Notes: generated from the letters alone by a model not told the origin. A stretch of DNA of 64,000 nt from Dendrolimus kikuchii (GCA_019925095.2 CM034405.1:11418401-11482400), one strand, 5' to 3'; counted from the first letter of the stretch, positions 44,355 through 54,770 are shown. Numbers and translations: made by a program.

Positions 44355-44480
44355 TTGTGGGCTTCATCTGGGATAATGTTACAGATATAGACTGTTTCAA
44401 CAAGATATGGCGATGAGTTTAATGCTTTATTCTTAATGACGTTAAATATTGACAGATAATGTATGTATATGATGATATGA
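44355..44480 (+). repeat. Family N fragment
   Basis: catctgggataatgttacag, atatggcgatgagtttaatg and aatgacgttaaatattgaca followed by gataatg match 29520-29640. Confidence 0.6.
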
Positions 44481-44659
44481 ACAAATCAGTAGAGATACTT
44501 TTTACTATCATAGAAAACGTCGCAGCTCCTTGATTTTGCATGGATGTGCTGTATTGTGACGTCATATTTATAACGAGTCAAATAGCTTAATTATTTTTGT
44601 TTAAACAGTAATTAAAATTATTTTAATGATGGAAGCTCTTTGTCATGAATAATCAGCAA

Positions 44660-45567
44660 AGAAAGTCCTGTACCATAGAGCACCCCCCTGACCCGCCCGC
44701 CGGAGCACATCTACACTCCGCGCCCCGCATACCGCCGACGCCCATAGCTAGCGCGATTAGCAACTAGGCGTCGGACGGAATGCGGGATATAGGAGGCCGA
44801 AAAAACCTGAGAAAAAATACCACACCAAGAACAACTATGAATTCAGCCACTCAGCTATTCATATATCGTACTCAACTCTCTTGCATACTTTGTTCTACTC
44901 TTTAAATGTATATTTATAACTTAATAATAATCTTACAGTCCATTATTACGTCGAGTTTTAATTTCCAAACACGAGAAGCAACTGCCACCAATAGTTTTTT
45001 GGTACTTCGCCGCCGGATAGAAGAATCGCAAAGAAGAAACGAGCAGTGTCTTTTGCTCCATCGAAACCTCAAGAAAGAAGAAAGACCAACTCTATACGGT
45101 CTCGTAGCGGCACCCTAAAGAAGAAAGAAGATTATTATAGAAGATGATTGTGGGCAGCCCGGACTACGTAATAGGAGACCAAGAGTTCCTGCCGGACTAC
45201 GTACCAGGAGACCAAGAGTTCCTGCCCCGGACGCCGAGGCTACGCGTCTGCAGGATCAAGACCGGAAGAAAGAATAACGTTACTTCGTACCGTGACCGAG
45301 TGACTGTCCACCTAACGGTGCCAAACGGCCAGTTCACAAAATCGTAGACGGTGCGCTGTTTCCAGTTAGGTCGGTCAAAGGTCTCAGTGTTTAGTGTTTA
45401 GTGTAGTAAATTAGGATCGTCGGTCATACACACATATATACACACTGGTCAGGGTAGTCGGTCATACGTGTTAGGCTAAGGCAAGGACCGAAGATGCCGA
45501 ACACCAGGAGCAAGACCGCCGAAGACAGAGTGCAGAGAGCGTATCAAGAACCCCCCGCGTCTAAGAC
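44660..45567 (+). mobile_element. Degraded LTR-retroelement 5' region with possible gag start
   Basis: A GC-rich block (44685-44790), then AT-rich LTR-like sequence, a leader, and at 45494 an ATG opening MPNTRSKTAEDRVQRAYQEP, PASKT before similarity to coding stops at about 45567. The Arg/Lys/Glu-rich start fits a gag protein. Within it a 33-bp unit (ccggactacgta...gagttcctg) is repeated twice at 45159-45224. The 67- and 70-codon frames (44906, 45144) are probably chance within the leader. The assignment is tentative. Confidence 0.35.
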
Positions 45568-45859
45568 CAATTCCATTCATATCTCAGAATGATATAATCT
45601 ATTGTCGCTTGTAAAGTCTATTTGACAGCAACAAAAAATTCAAGTGTATCTAATTATGAAACTTGGCCTTAGTGAAAACTACGATGATGGTAAAACTGGT
45701 AAACCATTTACTTGGCTGACTATACATTGTTTTAGTTGTCAAATATCCAATCTGAAAACCCTGATTGAAAGTGAAAAATTCAATTGTTATTCATATAGCT
45801 CATTTTTCACCATGAACATAATTATAATCATTGCTTAAACATAATATTCTTTGAAGTAA

Positions 45860-46125
45860 CCAAACAGACAGGCCTGATGAAAAATGGATGCAACACCAGT
45901 CCGTGCGTTGCCATTGTCTCACTGGCCTTTAAGAGGATTGGAAACTCCCCATTGGTGCTGAAACACAACCCGAGGTTGTTTGGCAGCATACTCTAGAGCA
46001 GGCGTGTTAGTTATACAGATGGATAAATATCCTATCACATGAATAAGGATTGTTTTGTCGCCTCTTATGTCAGGTCATCCGGGTGTAGAAATTAATATTC
46101 TTTCTCCCTTCCCGCACGGATACAC
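45860..46125 (-). mobile_element. SINE-like retroposon S1, diverged, minus strand
   Basis: caaacagacaggcctgatga, ggctttta-type changes aside, ctttaagaggattggaaact, gcatactctagagcaggcgt, gttttgtcgcctcttatgtc and tcccgcacggata follow the S1 order. It adjoins the next family Z copy. Confidence 0.6.
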
Positions 46126-46146
46126 AGGTTTGATGTTGGTTTTTAT

Positions 46147-47208
46147 ATACTTACTAGAGTTTACCCCGCGGCTGCGCCGCGGGTCAACCTCTAGTGCGTG
46201 TCTTTTATTTAAAGAGCAAGTAGTACAGGTTACATTGTATTAAATTTTTATGTATTTGCCCCCGAAAGATTCACTTCATTTTATATCGCAAACTATACCA
46301 CCCCCGTCTATATGTAAACTACATAAATGACAAAACTTGACAAAAATGATAAAATAGATAACATGGACCAAGTCGACCAAGTGGACCCAGTGGATCCAGT
46401 GGACCAACTGGACCCAGTGGATCCAATGGACAAAGTGGACCCAGTGGACCCAACGGACCTAGTGGACCAAGTGGACCCAACGGACCTAGTAGACCAAGTG
46501 GACCCAGTGGTTCAAGTGGACCCAGTTTACCCAGTGGGCCCAGTAGTCTAAGTGGACCCAGTGGACCCAGTTGAGCCAGTAGGCTAAGTGTTCTAAATGG
46601 ACCCAGTGGACCCAGTAAACTCAGTGGGCCAAGTGGACCCAGTTGACCAAGTGCACCTAGTGGACCAAGTGGACCCGGTAGACCCAGTGGACCAAGTGGA
46701 CCCAGTGGGCCAAGTGGACCCAGTTGACCAAGGGGACCAAGTGGACACAGTGGTCCAAGTGGACCCAGTGGACACAGTGGTCCAAGTGGACCCAGTGGAC
46801 CAAGTGGACCCTATAGACCCATTAGACCCAGTGGACGAAATGGACAAAATCACAAAACCAGTCCTAGTTTCCAGGATAAACTTTACATAAATCTATCTCA
46901 AAATGTATCCCATTGTCCGGGATAAAAAGTATCCCTTGGCCACTCTCAGTATTCAAATTATATATGTATATTCCGAGTTTCACCCAAATCGGTCCAATAG
47001 TCTTTCCATAAAAGGATAACAAACAAAAAGACAAATATATTTTTATCCCGGAAACTATCCCATTTTTCGGGATAAAAAATATCCTATGTTCATTCTCGGC
47101 ATCGAAAATTATATATACTGAGTTTCAGCCAAATCCGTCCTGTAGTTTTTCCGTGAAAACGGAACAGACAGACAGAGTTACTTTCGCATTTATAATATTA
47201 ATAGGGAT
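46147..47208 (+). repeat. Dispersed repeat family Z, copy 2, with expanded minisatellite
   Basis: Starts at a GC hairpin cccgcgg-ctgcg-ccgcggg (46165-46183). It continues ggttacattgtattaaa, gcccccgaaagattcac, the minisatellite, aaaaccagtcctag, then two cgggataaaaagtatcc-type blocks each followed by a gagtttc.cccaaatc.g block. It ends gagttactttcgcatttata, atattaataggg. It matches copy 1 on both sides of the array. Confidence 0.75.
46327..46846 (+). repeat. 9-bp minisatellite, core unit ggacccagt / ggaccaagt
   Basis: About 55 units. Edge units keep an A-rich form (gacaaaaat at the left, ggacaaaat at the right), while the core is ggacccagt or ggaccaagt. Because the unit is three codons, the array is open in several frames: VDP/VDQ on plus and STG/STW on minus. 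These are treated as by-products. Confidence 0.95.
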
Positions 47209-47299
47209 ATTAAATATTAATAGGGATAGGGGTTAATTTTTATTATATCTATAAAATTTGAGAAATGATTAGTTTCTCACTCACACTTTCATTTTAGTT

Positions 47300-48078
47300 T
47301 TATTTTTGCGATAAAAAGTATCGCCAAAATGACCAAAATGGCCTAAATGGCCCAAAATAACCGAATTGACCGAAATGGCCAAAAAGGCCAAAATGGCCAA
47401 AATTACTAAAATGGCCAAAATGACCGACATGGCCAAAATGACCAAAAAGGATAAAATGAGTAAAAAGGCCAAAATTACCGAAATGGACAAAAGGGCCAAA
47501 ATGACCAAAATGGCCAAAATTACTAAAATGGCCAAAATGACCAAAAAGGCCAAAATGAACGACATGGCGAAAATGACCAAAAAGGCCAAAATGGCTGAAA
47601 TGACAAAAAAGGCCAAATGACCGAAATGGCCAAAATGACCAAAATGGCCAAAATAACCGAAATGGCCAAAATTACCAAAATGGCCAAAGTAACCGAAATG
47701 GCCAAAATTACCAAAATGACTAAATTGGCCAAAATAAATAAAATGGCCTAAATGGCCAAAATGACCTAAAAGGCCAAAATGAAACGTATCCCTTGTCCAC
47801 CCTCGGTATTTAATTCACATACATACCGAATTTCAGCCAAATCGGCCTATTAGTTTTTCCGTAAAAGCATAACAAACAAACAGACAAATATATTTTTATC
47901 CCGGAAACTATCCCATTTTCCGGGATAAAAAGTATCCTATGTTCATTTTTGGCATCGAAAATATATATATACTGAGTTTCAGCCAAATCGGTTCAGTAGT
48001 TTTTCCGTGAAAATGGAACAGACAGACAAACAGACAGACAGACAGAGTTACTTTCGCATTTATAATATTAATAAGGAT
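47300..48078 (+). repeat. Dispersed repeat family Z, copy 3
   Basis: A minisatellite (47316-47783) followed by gtatcccttgtccaccctcg, the ccgaatttcagccaaatcgg block, tatttttatcccggaaacta, cgggataaaaagtatcctat, gagtttcagccaaatcggtt and gagttactttcgcatttata. Its left block is reduced. It sits about 90 bp downstream of copy 2, so the pair may come from tandem duplication. Confidence 0.75.
47316..47783 (+). repeat. 9-bp minisatellite, unit ggccaaaat / gaccaaaat
   Basis: About 50 units alternating ggccaaaat, gaccaaaat and variants. Open frames of 69-111 codons on both strands (MAK/MTK on plus, ILAILVI on minus) follow from the unit length and are not genes. Confidence 0.95.
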
Positions 48079-48287
48079 ATAGTGTTACAACTTAGGCTCC
48101 GACAAAAATAAATTCCACGATACAGATCTGTAAAAGCACATTTCATTACCTGTCTACATTTGAACTAATTGTAATCCTTTTATGATCGTCTTCTTTTGTT
48201 CACTTATTTATTGGCATACGTTTCTAGTTATTGTGGAGAACATCCTATTGTTCTACTGTATTCGCTCATTGAGCATCATTAGCCAGG

Positions 48288-48610
48288 TGTTGCGAATTAC
48301 AATTACAAGCTAATTCTAGAAAATTGTGTCGAAATTGCCGGGCGGGCACATTTGCATTTGTGAAGTATAAAACGACGGCCTGATTGAGAAAGGGGCCAGT
48401 TGAGCTACAACTACGGGCGTGACGTGTATACATTCGGGAATCTAATAGTGACGGACTTTGCGCGTTTTATTGAATTACGACCTTCTGCATTACGTTTAGA
48501 TTGGTTGTGTTCGGTCATATTTGTACCGTGTTATACGTGTTTGCATAGTTCTAATAAACTCTATAATAATTCTAACGGCATTTTAATTCGAGTCCCGCAA
48601 ACTCGTAACA
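48288..48610 (+). mobile_element. Probable LTR, 323 bp
   Basis: Begins tgttgcgaatt and ends aactcgtaaca, inverted termini TGTTrCGA. Inside are TATAAAA at 48367-48373, an initiator-like ccagttgag about 30 bp later, and AATAAA (ctaataaactc) at about 48552. This is a compact LTR layout. The TGTT...AACA ends suggest BEL/Pao or similar. No 4-6 bp target duplication or primer-binding site is clear. The 91-codon frame here is not a gene. Confidence 0.55.
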
Positions 48611-49252
48611 ATATTATAAAGTTAAGTAGTAACATAGATTTATATTTTCATTCTAGCCGTACAATACCGGAATGATCTTTTCTTTTTCATTTAGAGATTG
48701 AAATAGCAATCGATTTATGTTAGCTTCTGTACAATAGATTTCCCGCGATGAAAAAGAAAAGGGATATCTAAGTATAGTTAAAGCGATTCGAATATAGAAA
48801 CTGGATAAGTGACCTTTGTTCTTGATATTTTAGGGTTGAGTAGCAATTTTTGGCCAAATTAGAACTTGGGAGATTAATCATTTTTCTCATAAACTATATG
48901 CAACAATACAAGTGGTGAATCAGCACATTAATAGGGATGACCAACATACATGTAACTGAGGAATGGAATTCAAATTGAATTTAGTTTTTAATGCCTAAAT
49001 TTAAATCAAGAATGTTGCAATCACATTACTTTCATATAATTTCAAATATACTTTCAGATTAATATTTTGCACTAAAAATGAGATATATTCTGAAAGTCCC
49101 CATTTGCAATAACGTTGTATAACCAAATTGTATTTAGTAGGTATTCTTGCAAACTTTGATAGTGATTATGAATTCACTGACAGTTTGCAAAGAGACCTGT
49201 ATAAATGTAGTTATGTTTCGACATAAATGAGGGACTATGTACTTTGTTGCAG

Positions 49253-49433
49253 GTGGTCTTCTGTACTGGAACGCTTCGCTAAAAGAGTACTGAATAATTC
49301 ATCAGGATATTTAACCGCGTCCCAAAAGCCGGCCATGCGTGACACAGCACTATATAGATACAAGCAACGTGAAGACAAAAACATAGGTTGCCTGTGGTAT
49401 CCTTCAGATCGTTCTTACGACATGGCAACTTAA
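49253..49433 (+). CDS. Probable terminal coding exon of an unidentified host gene
   Basis: The acceptor tactttgttgcag ends at 49252. One frame then runs uninterrupted to TAA at 49431-49433: WSSVLERFAKRVLNNSSGYL, TASQKPAMRDTALYRYKQRE, DKNIGCLWYPSDRSYDMAT. AATAAA follows at 49451-49456, a usual place for a short 3' UTR. The exon enters in phase 2 (one base completes a split codon). It has balanced composition and is rich in charged and Tyr residues, unlike the repeats around it. I do not recognise the protein. It has no membrane segment or signal, so it may be a cytoplasmic tail or a soluble C-terminus. Upstream exons were not located. The ATG at 49227 lies in the presumed intron. Confidence 0.55.
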
Positions 49434-50190
49434 TGATGTCTTAGAAGAACAATAAATTTAAATCTCTAATAATAAATATAAATAAAGAAAGTAATACACT
49501 AATACACTATCTAAGTACCCCATACTTGATAAAATACGACTTGTTTATAATTTCCTGTTATCTATGTCGAACAATTCAAAAATTGAATTCGAAAATCAAA
49601 CCCTATAAAATTAAAAGTGAGTAACAATAAATTACATACACAAGTAAAGCAACACTTAAAAAAATAAAGATTGTCTATGGAAGTACAGGGCAACTTCATG
49701 ATAATTATATTTAACCAAATAATGAATTCGAAAATCAAATTGGTTACCTAAATAATGGCATAATACTATAAACATTGGCAAGCCATATTTATATACAGCA
49801 CAGTTTGTTTGTAGAGAGTATATTCGAAATTCGAATTATTACTACAAGATGGCAACTTAATGTATCTAAGGGGAACAATGAATATAAACAGCAAATCAAT
49901 ATAAAAATAGAAAACCTATCAAATACAAGTACTTTAGACGTTATTGTTAGATAATGCTGGAAACATGTAAATAAATGATTGAGCAGTTAATGTCATACGT
50001 GAAAGACAGTGGTTGAAAATGAACAATGGTAACGTTCGGTGTAGTGTTGTACTATCTAATTTAGATACGTGACATATCACTGCAAAATGCATGTAAATGT
50101 GAACGTAAAATAACAAATTAAAATAAAAGTTAAATTAAAAATAATGTTGCCAAAGTTAATATATTTATAAATAATAGAAATAAATTAATT
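49434..50190. other. Intergenic AT-rich sequence with partial duplication of the exon end
   Basis: atggcaacttaatg of the terminal exon (49423-49436) recurs at 49852-49865, followed in both by similar aagaacaat/ggggaacaat and a following aataaa/gaatat. gaattcgaaaatcaaa occurs at 49584 and 49723. These point to an old local duplication of the gene's end. Confidence 0.5.
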
Positions 50191-50308
50191 ATGTGGAAAA
50201 ATAACCTAAGTTTAATGAAATCGCTGCTAAGGCACGCAATTTTGGCCGCTATGACTGCGGCGCTCGTGGGTGGTACTGGAGAATGGAGCGAGGACGCCGA
50301 AGACTTGG
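50191..50308 (+). CDS. Probable first coding exon of a secreted or membrane protein
   Basis: Two in-frame ATGs (50191 and 50215) lead to MKSLLRHAILAAMTAALVGG, TGEWSEDAEDLG. Lys/Arg precedes a hydrophobic core and small residues, a classic signal peptide with cleavage likely near G-G-T-G. A mature acidic start (EWSEDAED) follows. The exon ends ttgg|gtaagtt, a consensus donor at 50309, leaving phase 1. GC content rises sharply only over this exon. I prefer the second ATG because the first adds a short polar leader, but both are possible. I do not recognise the protein. Downstream exons were not found, so the intron is probably long. Confidence 0.65.
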
Positions 50309-50309
50309 G

Positions 50310-51165
50310 TAAGTTATTTTAATTTATCAACCTCTTTTACTCGAATTCAGTTACAGTTTGATTGTAAAAATGAACTATTCACAAAAGAAACTTTAACTGA
50401 TATTTCAGATAGTGCATTAAATAAGATTCTTTTCAAATTATTTTTCATACCCAGAGAGAATTATGAACGGTACAGTTTCACATATTTTAGATTAAGCAGC
50501 TGCTTGATATATGATTATGTTTAGGTAACAAGTGTGAGCTTATTTTTCTTCTATCTAAACTTTGCTTAATTAAAAGTTATAAAATTTTGGTATTATACAT
50601 GTCTTTTAAATTACATATCCAAAGTTACTTTAAACTTTACAAGAATCTTACTAATTTATACTACAATAAATCTGTAAATGGCTTGTACATTGCGTTTAAA
50701 AATTTGGAAAAAATCACGGGGATCATTAAGATCAGGAGATTCCGAAAATGCAATTTTTAGAATTTTTTACTGTCTGTTTATTAGAGCATCGCGTAAAAAC
50801 TACTGAATCGATGTAAATGAAATTCGAAACGAAGCTAACTTATATCACGGGGCGTTACTTAGGATACTTTTTACCCCGATAAATGACGTCGTTTCCGTGG
50901 GATAGATGGATTAGTAAAAAAGAGGGCACTACAATCGCGTTTTTTCAATTCACTAATAGCTACGTAGTCATAAACAACACGCCATTCATTGTATTATTTC
51001 AATTCAGGTTAGCTTCGACTCGGCTATATGTTCTGCTGGGCTGGACTTAGTTTCTTTATTATTGTAGTGAATTTAACAATAAACGGTAAAGTTTTAGGTC
51101 TAAAAAAGTACAGAATATAACTTCCTTTAACGAAATATGTTATCTATCGTAATAAAATAGCATAA
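50310..51165 (+). other. Presumed intron 1 sequence, no exon recognised
   Basis: The sequence is AT-rich after the donor at 50309. The 84-codon frame starting at 50270 reads across the exon in a different frame and into the intron, so it is not the coding frame. Confidence 0.4.
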
Positions 51166-51169
51166 GAAA

Positions 51170-51510
51170 TCATTATTCATATTTCACAAGTTCCTTTTAG
51201 CTTACCATCCATAGGTATTTCGTTCCTTTGCTTGTTATTGTATATTCTTTAAAACATAAAAATGACAGTTTAGTTTATGAGCTTTTGGCTTATGCTACAT
51301 TTTTATTTGAGATAACGTGATAGTTATTGATCTTTTCACGAAAATATAGCGATGATGATGATTATGTATAGCAATGAGTTTAATTGCGATATTTGTCATG
51401 TGATGTTGTTATTAATTAATAATGACGGTATATATTGGAAGACAACGTATACAGTAATGTAGCTATGATTTTTAAGCAATTTTTATTATCACTTAGATAC
51501 ATTTTCATTG
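51170..51510 (+). repeat. Dispersed repeat family N
   Basis: Reverse-complement partner of 18170-18490: ccataggtatttcgttcctt, taaaacataaaaatgacag, gagcttttggcttatgct, gcaatgagtttaattgcg and gtaatgtagctatgattttt. Confidence 0.65.
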
Positions 51511-51579
51511 AAGGTTTATATATACTTATAAAAAATCTAATTGAGATTTTATGGACGTAATAAAGAGCTACTTAAGACC

Positions 51580-52195
51580 CAAAGATATTCACGCGGCGTA
51601 GCCGCAGGGAACACGCTTGTATTGAAATAAAATACTACTTTACCACTATACATCTGCATGAGGCAATAATGAGACCTAAGAAAAGGAATGCAAAAGATTA
51701 AAGTTGCATTGTTTCTCTACTATATTCCAATCCACTGCTTCGAGCAAAAAAGTAAACAAAATGTCAACCAAGGTAATAGGTTTTAAATTACATTACCGCG
51801 AAGCACGGAAGCAAAAAAACTAAATCAAGTCAAAAGACGAAGCTGTTATTGGAATCTGTCTGATTGTTCAAATACTCGTTGAGAATTCAAAAAGCTCAAA
51901 CTACATAGTAGAAAACCGCAGGAAACCTGAGCAAATTTACATTTTTATTTCGGAAGCTGCTATCGTTTCGAACAACAAAACTTCGCATTGTCCCAGTTTT
52001 AAAACAGAACAATCTTTGATCGGCTCCTATCTCAATACCTGTTAGTGCTGGAACCGAAGGCACGAGGGAACGTCTGGCGTAAAGCCAAGCAATTTCTTTG
52101 TCTTTTTCAATGTTTCTTCAAGTACCATCAATAAAAATATGTATTTTTATTATTAGATAGTTAGTGTGTAATTATTATGTTATAAATTGCCGCTT
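51580..52195. other. No clear gene
   Basis: attcacgcggcgtagccgca at 51590 recalls the GC-rich start of families Y and Z. A GC-raised stretch at 52015-52090 has a short open frame (LLSQYLLVLEPKARGNVWRK) but no splice sites that I trust. Confidence 0.3.
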
Positions 52196-52204
52196 TTATG
52201 TCCT

Positions 52205-52275
52205 ATATTATTTAATCTAAGAGCGTGTCTGGAACATATCGCTTTAAGCGATAATACCACCCTTTTGTATAATCT
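52205..52275 (+). repeat. LINE 3' UTR fragment
   Basis: gcgtgtctggaacatatcgctttaagcgataata, read in parts, is the inverse of the block at 29825-29865. Confidence 0.45.
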
Positions 52276-52285
52276 ATTTGTGCAA

Positions 52286-52425
52286 AACAGACGAGCTTGC
52301 ATGACAAGAGTTATGAATGTCAAAGAGGCAAGTGAGGTGTGTAAGAATAAGCCTAAATGGCACTCTGTTGTTCGTGCCTACCCCGCAAGGGAACTGGCGT
52401 GAAGTTATGTATGTATGTATGTATG
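52286..52425 (+). mobile_element. RTE-A LINE, 140-bp 5'-truncated insertion
   Basis: Contains only ACMTRVMNVKEASEVCKNKP, KWHSVVRAYPARELA, the stop, and a (ATGT)n tail. The 11-bp duplication tatttgtgcaa flanks it at 52275-52285 and 52426-52436. The 71-codon frame at 52187 fuses this with the older repeat upstream. Confidence 0.88.
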
Positions 52426-52483
52426 TATTTGTGCAATGTATACATTGGTTTTAACACATCAAAATTTTAAGAACTTACATATA

Positions 52484-52542
52484 CATACATACATACATAC
52501 ATAACTTCACGCCAGTTCCCTTGCGGGGTAGGCACGAACAAC
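52484..52542 (-). mobile_element. RTE-A LINE, 59-bp 5'-truncated insertion
   Basis: Only the last part of the family (gttcgtgcctaccccgcaag, ggaactggcgtgaagtta) plus a (ATGT)n tail on the minus strand. The 12-bp duplication aacttacatata at 52472-52483 and 52543-52554 is exact. Confidence 0.88.
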
Positions 52543-52555
52543 AACTTACATATAA

Positions 52556-53875
52556 TTAGTAGGTATATGGTAAATAGTGTTTTGTTTCGTTCTTTTTTAA
52601 AATAGCAAACTTACGACATGTTTATTAAATTAAATAAACGAAATGAAATTAAACATTTAAGCCACGCGGTCAAAATTGATCGGAAGTTGGTGGACTGTAA
52701 TTTACAATGACACAACTATAATATTTATCGATGTTCTAGATGGTTTTAGATTATACAGTAAGTAATTTGTATCGATAAGCTCACTATTTTATTTATTCTT
52801 GCATTTAGAAATCTGCAAGTTAAGATTATTTTTCACAATCTTTAACTACAGTTACACTTCCCAAGAAGCTTACACTTTCAATAGAAATACTCTATGATTT
52901 CATAATTTAGGTTAAACAATTGCTTTAATATAAGTACTACATCAAAATTAAACGTAGATTACAAATAAAATTAACAAGATAGCCGTAGACCGTAGTCAGA
53001 AAAGTATATCCTTAAAAGACTCATGAAAAGATAAAACAGTTAAACTATTAAAAAAGCTTTAAATGTATATTATTAGTCTGGTATATAATAACTTTTTCTT
53101 AGCTTTCACAAAAATTTACATACCTGTACAAAAACTAATCTTGTTGAAAAATGATCTACGCATATTATTTTCTCTCTTTATTGTAATATCTAGGAGCAAA
53201 TTTTCTTGACTTGTGCTTACAAATGAAGAAGCTAAATTAACCCTTTCAGTGACTACTTTTGTGGTTTAGCTATTTCGGAACAAAGACATTTGTCCCTTGA
53301 TTTTTTCCTAGGAATTTGAGAGGGAAAGCAAAATAAAGGTGGGGTCCGAAAATAAATAGAGGTGCGAAGTAAATGGCCGAACTCTTGGAAATCGATGGCA
53401 TTGGGAAGAATCTGTAGGAATTTCTTGTTTCTGTACGACGATGTTTGTTTTCGGCTAAGAAAACATGTTTTTTTCATAAGGGCCCCTCTTCACCCCTAAC
53501 ATAGGCAGGCCCTTTAAAGAGCTATTTTAATATTAGGTGTTCTTTTCCAAGTTAGATCTTTCTATTATACATCATACATATATGACACACATATATATTT
53601 ACATATATGACGTCAGAGATGACGAAACCCTCCATCACCCCGTGCTATTGCGCTTCACAGCCTCCTCTTTACCAGCCGCAAGAAAATATGTTCAGGGTTA
53701 AGTTTCAGTTATACTATCTACTGGGCTGAATTTACAATAGAACTGTTTTTGATAACATCATTATTTTCTTTAATATCCTGATTTTGAGATTGTCAGCCGA
53801 TTTTCTTAGTATCTTTGACTTAGTAAAATTTTACATTGCAAATGCTCAGGTTTCGTCTCCGATAATGTTAGTTAT
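52556..53875. other. AT-rich sequence, no feature recognised
   Basis: No supportable gene. The 74-codon minus frame at 53253-53477 has no recognised motif. Confidence 0.4.
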
Positions 53876-53879
53876 TTAC

Positions 53880-54085
53880 TGTGGCGAAATGCTTGTTATT
53901 TATAGCGTTAAAAATGACGCCGTTAATGGACAGCTATATTAGTGTATATACATTATTATACATACGTTATCTGTCAGTATTTAACGTCATTCACAATTAT
54001 TAAGTATATCGCATCTCAAATTACGCATTAAGCCCCTTGTTATATATGCGTGAAACGGCCTATATCTAACTTTAACCCAGGGGAA
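53880..54085. repeat. Family N fragment
   Basis: gctatattagtgtatataca, gttatctgtcagtatttaac, gtcattcacaattatta and acgcattaagccccttg correspond to 18225-18330, with taacccaggggaagtccc at the end. Confidence 0.5.
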
Positions 54086-54569
54086 GTCCCCCACCATTAT
54101 GCTATTCTGACAACTTTGTTTCATAATTATTTTATTTGATATACTGATATTGAGACTGTCACCCGCCTTTTGCATCTTTGGCTTAGTAAAATTCTTTTAG
54201 CAAACTAATAGATAGTTAAATAGTGTAAATATTCAATATTTTGTGAGTGTATTATAAAAAAAAGAAATAATGATTTTCCGATTCATAATAGAAATCAGCA
54301 GTGTAATAAAAACAAGATCAACAAGTGAAAGTAAACATAATAGCTTTGTAAAGAAAATGAAACTAATTAATTGAATGTAATAGGCGTGACCACATTATAT
54401 TATTTACTCTGTAGTCATTATATTCTTTACTGTACTCATAGCGTGTCATGTGTGGGTGTCCTATTACTTTACGGAAATTAATTTCACTCAAAAAGTTCTA
54501 TCACATTTTCAGCAACACCTACATTGATCGATTAGCTAATAATATCCAAAAAAGCGCTTTTTTGCGTCA

Positions 54570-54770
54570 CGGTAGTCATACCTATGATTACGGTTCCGTA
54601 GCGCTTCATTACGTTGCGGGGTTAGTCCGGCGGTCGGTGTTTGCAACTTCTTCTATCATCAGAAGTTTGTTTGTAGCGTCGGTTATCGGGAGTTGTACAT
54701 ACCCCTCGATGATCTCCCACCGGGGCCCCAGGGTATGCGCTAATGCACTCCCCTAGCTTAACAAAAAAAA
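54570..54770. other. GC-rich patch of unknown origin
   Basis: Includes gttgcggggttagtccggcg, cccctcgatgatctcccacc and ggggccccagggtatgcgc, ending at aacaaaaaaaag, which could be a retroposon A-tail. I cannot assign it. The 102-codon plus frame through it is not supported by motifs. Confidence 0.3.

Noticed and set aside
47281..47732. Open frames of 69-111 codons, hydrophobic (ILAILVI) or Lys/Met-rich
   Set aside because: They arise from a repeat unit that is a multiple of three. No start context, signal or independent evidence.
46327..47783. Regular repeats that could suggest a CRISPR array
   Set aside because: Units are 9 bp, head to tail, with no unique spacers, and no cas-like genes are present. 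They are minisatellites.
52187..52402. A 71-codon gene
   Set aside because: It joins an older LINE 3' UTR fragment to a recent RTE-A insertion. The target duplication at 52275-52285 shows the junction is an insertion point.
54448..54756. 102-codon plus frame
   Set aside because: It starts in AT-rich sequence and runs into a GC-rich unknown block with no motif or splice signals.
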